The notes beneath the pieces are model-generated. The model searched no databases. It was not told where the DNA came from and worked only from the letters and a program-made list of their open reading frames with translations. Made by a program: the position numbers and the translations under genes. A stretch of 64,000 nt of DNA from Flaccisagitta enflata (lineage: Eukaryota > Chaetognatha > Sagittoidea > Aphragmophora), in the NCBI GenBank assembly GCA_965153355.1, contig OZ231128.1, positions 37,386,001-37,450,000 of the forward strand, in the 5' to 3' direction. Of this stretch, positions 61,628 to 64,000 are shown piece by piece (position 1 is the stretch's first letter; every line of letters begins with the position of its first letter).

Positions 61628-62945
61628 GAATTTTTTTCAGGTTGTCACGTATGTTTTTAAGCCATTACATCGAATTTTGCGCTTCACTTTCCATCCAAGG
61701 CTTTTCAGCACCCAATATCATTCCCAGAGATCGTATTTGAGTCTAAGAACTTAAGTTTTAAAAAAAACTGGCGATTTTCATGTGATTTCAGTTAAAAATA
61801 ATGATCAATTTTTGGTAAAAATCGTGTAGCAAATATGTAGCACAGAGAAATTCTTATTTTTTAGGGCCAGTTTTACTTCATTCATACCGCAGGAAACATG
61901 GAATTATCTCTACTGGCTTATTTGAGAAAGATGAAAAAAAAAATTAGGACGATATCTTTATTTTGACGCGGAAAAGCTTGCTCAAGAGATGCAGTATCAG
62001 CAACACCGAACTTGCTTTCAACCCATCAATTCTATGTGTTATTTCATATTTTTTTACAGGGGGTCTTGCAAGTAAATTAAAGTGATTTTTCTGTTGCAGT
62101 TCCTAGATCTAGGCCTAATAGACCGAAAACAACCATTGATTTGATCAACTCAATCGCAAGAGAACTTCCTTATCCTCTTTTCCGACCAGCCCTATTTCCG
62201 GCGCTTTAAGAAGACTTGTTCCATTTTGTCACAGGTGTGCTTATAATGTCATATTCCGTTGTTAAGCAATCTGTGTTGAATAAAACTGTTTTTTTACCTT
62301 TGTTGGCATGTTTTAAACTCTGAAAGAAAAGAAAACGAAACAAGTGGACGTGCAAAAAAAGAAAACGAAACAAGTGTACGTAATGATATCAGATTTGATC
62401 ATGTGACAAGATGACCCTTTTTCCGACGCTTTAAGAAACTTGGCGGAAAATAGGCGAAGGTTGCCAGGGGCAATTACAATTACTATAAGGTTACGCTAAA
62501 GTTCGTATTTGAAGGGGAAACACTAGTTGACGCTTCTGAGAACTTATTCCGTTGAAACATGTCGTCGACGTCGTCGTCGTCGTCGTCATCGTCGTCATCG
62601 TCGTCACTTAAGTTTGAAAGAAGCATAAGTTTTGAACGCCTCGACTCAGAACCTTGAAATTCGGTATGGAGACTCAGGAAGGATTTAGCTAACTCATTTT
62701 AACGAGTTCTTGGGCTTTGCTCATATACACTGGTCAAAAAACTGGTCGCAAAACTGGTCAAAATTGATTGAGACGGGAGAAAAGGCAAAATGACTTGGGC
62801 AATCATTTTATGGTTTCGAGAATTAAGTTTAGCCGTATAGAGCTACATGACATAATAGAATCCCTCTCACATAAACAGCTCTAACATGAAGATAAAGCGA
62901 ACTGGAGAGAAAATGAAGACAGACCTATTAAATCTCTAAGAGACA
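61628..62945 (+). repeat. Dispersed repeat, copy C
   Basis: Matches copy B in order across its length, including TTTTCCGACCAGCCC, a CGTC/CATCGTCGTC tract at 62562-62600, TAAGTTTTGAACGCCTC and AAGACAGACCTAT. It keeps the site near 62,290 (TTTTTACCTTTGTTGGC) unoccupied where copy B has the foldback MITE. It ends at the stop-codon side of the minus-strand ORF at 62950. Confidence 0.7.
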
Positions 62946-62949
62946 AATT

Positions 62950-64000
62950 CTACATCAAATACTCGTTGATTAAACCATTAAGCTCGTAATCTTCAACAAT
63001 GAAAACAGTTTCTTCAACCCCGCAAACCTCGGTCGTATTGTTTTGACCTAAAAGAGGCGGCGACCTAACTGCCGAAGCATGGAACACAGAAGGTTGGGCA
63101 TTGACAGTTGAAAATTGGTTTGGCGCAACTTTTAGAAGAATTTTACCTTGAAGCTGTTCTCGATCAGCAAGTTCCCCCATTGGCGTCGTGATCAGAACAA
63201 GAGATGCCTCCTGCAAGAGATGCCTCCTGCCTTGCACCTTGAGCAATGGCGATGACAGATCCTGCCTGGGCCAGTTCAGCCATGCCATGACGCTGCCGGT
63301 CTTGCTCCTTACGAGTACGGTCACGGGCAGATCGTTTTTTGCCGGAGGCTCGTGTGACCATGACCCTCTTCACTGGACCAAGCCATTCGGTGCGTGAGCA
63401 GTTGACAAAATCTCCTCCTTCACATGACGCACAAGAGAAGCAGCTAGCTTCACGAGTAAGCAGCTCACCGGGTAATGAGGTCGTACACAATTGGTGAAGA
63501 TCCCGCGTCTTGTCAATTGGATCCCAATCCAGAGTCGAGACTTTAACCTCCTCTGGTTCCACCACTTCACCGTTAAAACCACTGTAAAAGAATCCGCGAC
63601 TGTCCTCCATGCCGGGGCGAGTCTTGTTGATGTCGAGAAAATTGATGGTTGGTAGGAAGTTGGCAACATCGGTAATGGTTCTAAGCGGGCGCTTTGCCAA
63701 TCCTTCCTCCCGACACTTTGTTTTTGCATATGCCCCGGCATGATCCACCTCTTTTTTGCCGTGACCGGCACAAGAGAAGTGGATGCCAACGCAAGGACAG
63801 TTTGGGCACGATGACAGAGAGGATCCGTGAGTAACGCAAAGGTGTCGAGTCGACTCTGCAATTGGGCCAAAGACTTTCCGCGAGCAAAACTGAGAACCGC
63901 ATTTGTCTGAAGCAAGAGTAAGCCTCTTGAAAGTGAGTTTCAACTTTTGATAGAGCCACTTGACGATTTTCTGGAGGCAATGAGAGGCCATGAAATTGTC
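62950..64000 (-). pseudogene. Partial, frameshifted gene of an uncharacterised (probably transposon-borne) family
   Basis: The frame enters from the right edge. It runs through SDKCGSQFCSRKVFGPIAES, HFSCAGHGKKEVDHAGAYAK and a Cys cluster (CFSCASCEGGDFVNC then WLGPVKRVM). That order (SDGC-x-QFKSRK, then an HFxxxGHGKGExDGxGxxxK-like box) is known to me only from multicopy uncharacterised invertebrate proteins. Near 63,320 the frame shifts: one reading ends in a short low-quality tail, while the other continues to a stop at 62950. A small direct duplication (AGATGCCTCCTGCA, 63201-63229) lies just downstream. The contiguous dispersed repeat C suggests both belong to one mobile unit. Function unknown. 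Confidence 0.55.

Overview
The window looks like metazoan nuclear DNA from an invertebrate whose phylum I cannot fix. Its genes are split by GT-AG introns, two encode animal-type proteins (a PHF13/PHF23-like PHD-finger protein and a secreted multi-EGF protein), and the rest is dominated by microsatellites, minisatellites and short nonautonomous transposons.

Layout. 0.8-4.1 kb: two copies of a dispersed repeat (a third is at 61.6-62.9 kb), one carrying a pogo/Tigger-like foldback insertion. 4.1-6.9 kb: simple repeats. 6.9-8.9 kb, minus strand: the first two visible coding exons of a PHF13/PHF23-like gene, whose PHD finger is cut by an intron running off the left edge. 9-16.7 kb: a block of nested mobile elements and minisatellites. 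17.5-20.45 kb, minus strand: a 5'-truncated non-LTR retrotransposon with a damaged reverse transcriptase active site. 20.5-25.6 kb: microsatellites and inverted-repeat elements, one built around a telomere-like CCCTAA-rich array. 25.8-53.8 kb, plus strand: what appears to be a complete gene with TATA box, signal-peptide exon, 22 coding exons, stop codon and AATAAA. Its exons join in phase into 4521 nt (1506 aa) with 27 tandem EGF-like domains, nearly all calcium-binding, and about five further C-terminal EGF-like domains. It is a secreted, fibrillin-like extracellular protein. Its introns hold most of the simple repeats, two adjacent hAT-type MITEs, a hAT element nested in a 5-bp-duplicating element, and a decayed TSO1/CXC-domain gene. 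54-56.1 kb: a cluster of (GTCY)n elements. 56-64 kb: minisatellites, retroelement debris and, at the right edge on the minus strand, a frameshifted ORF next to the third dispersed-repeat copy.

The most striking signal is a set of short element families that share one architecture: a 5' end AACAAG(G)CC or AACAAGTGACG, a tandem-repeat core often of the (ACGG)n/(GTCY)n type, and a 3' GC-rich hairpin followed by CTAAAA. In each family a 5' subterminal word is the reverse complement of the outer arm of its own 3' hairpin. The words differ between families but keep complementarity, as expected of Helentron-like (rolling-circle) nonautonomous elements. At 11.0-12.3 kb three such families lie end to end.

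No rRNA, tRNA or CRISPR array was recognised.
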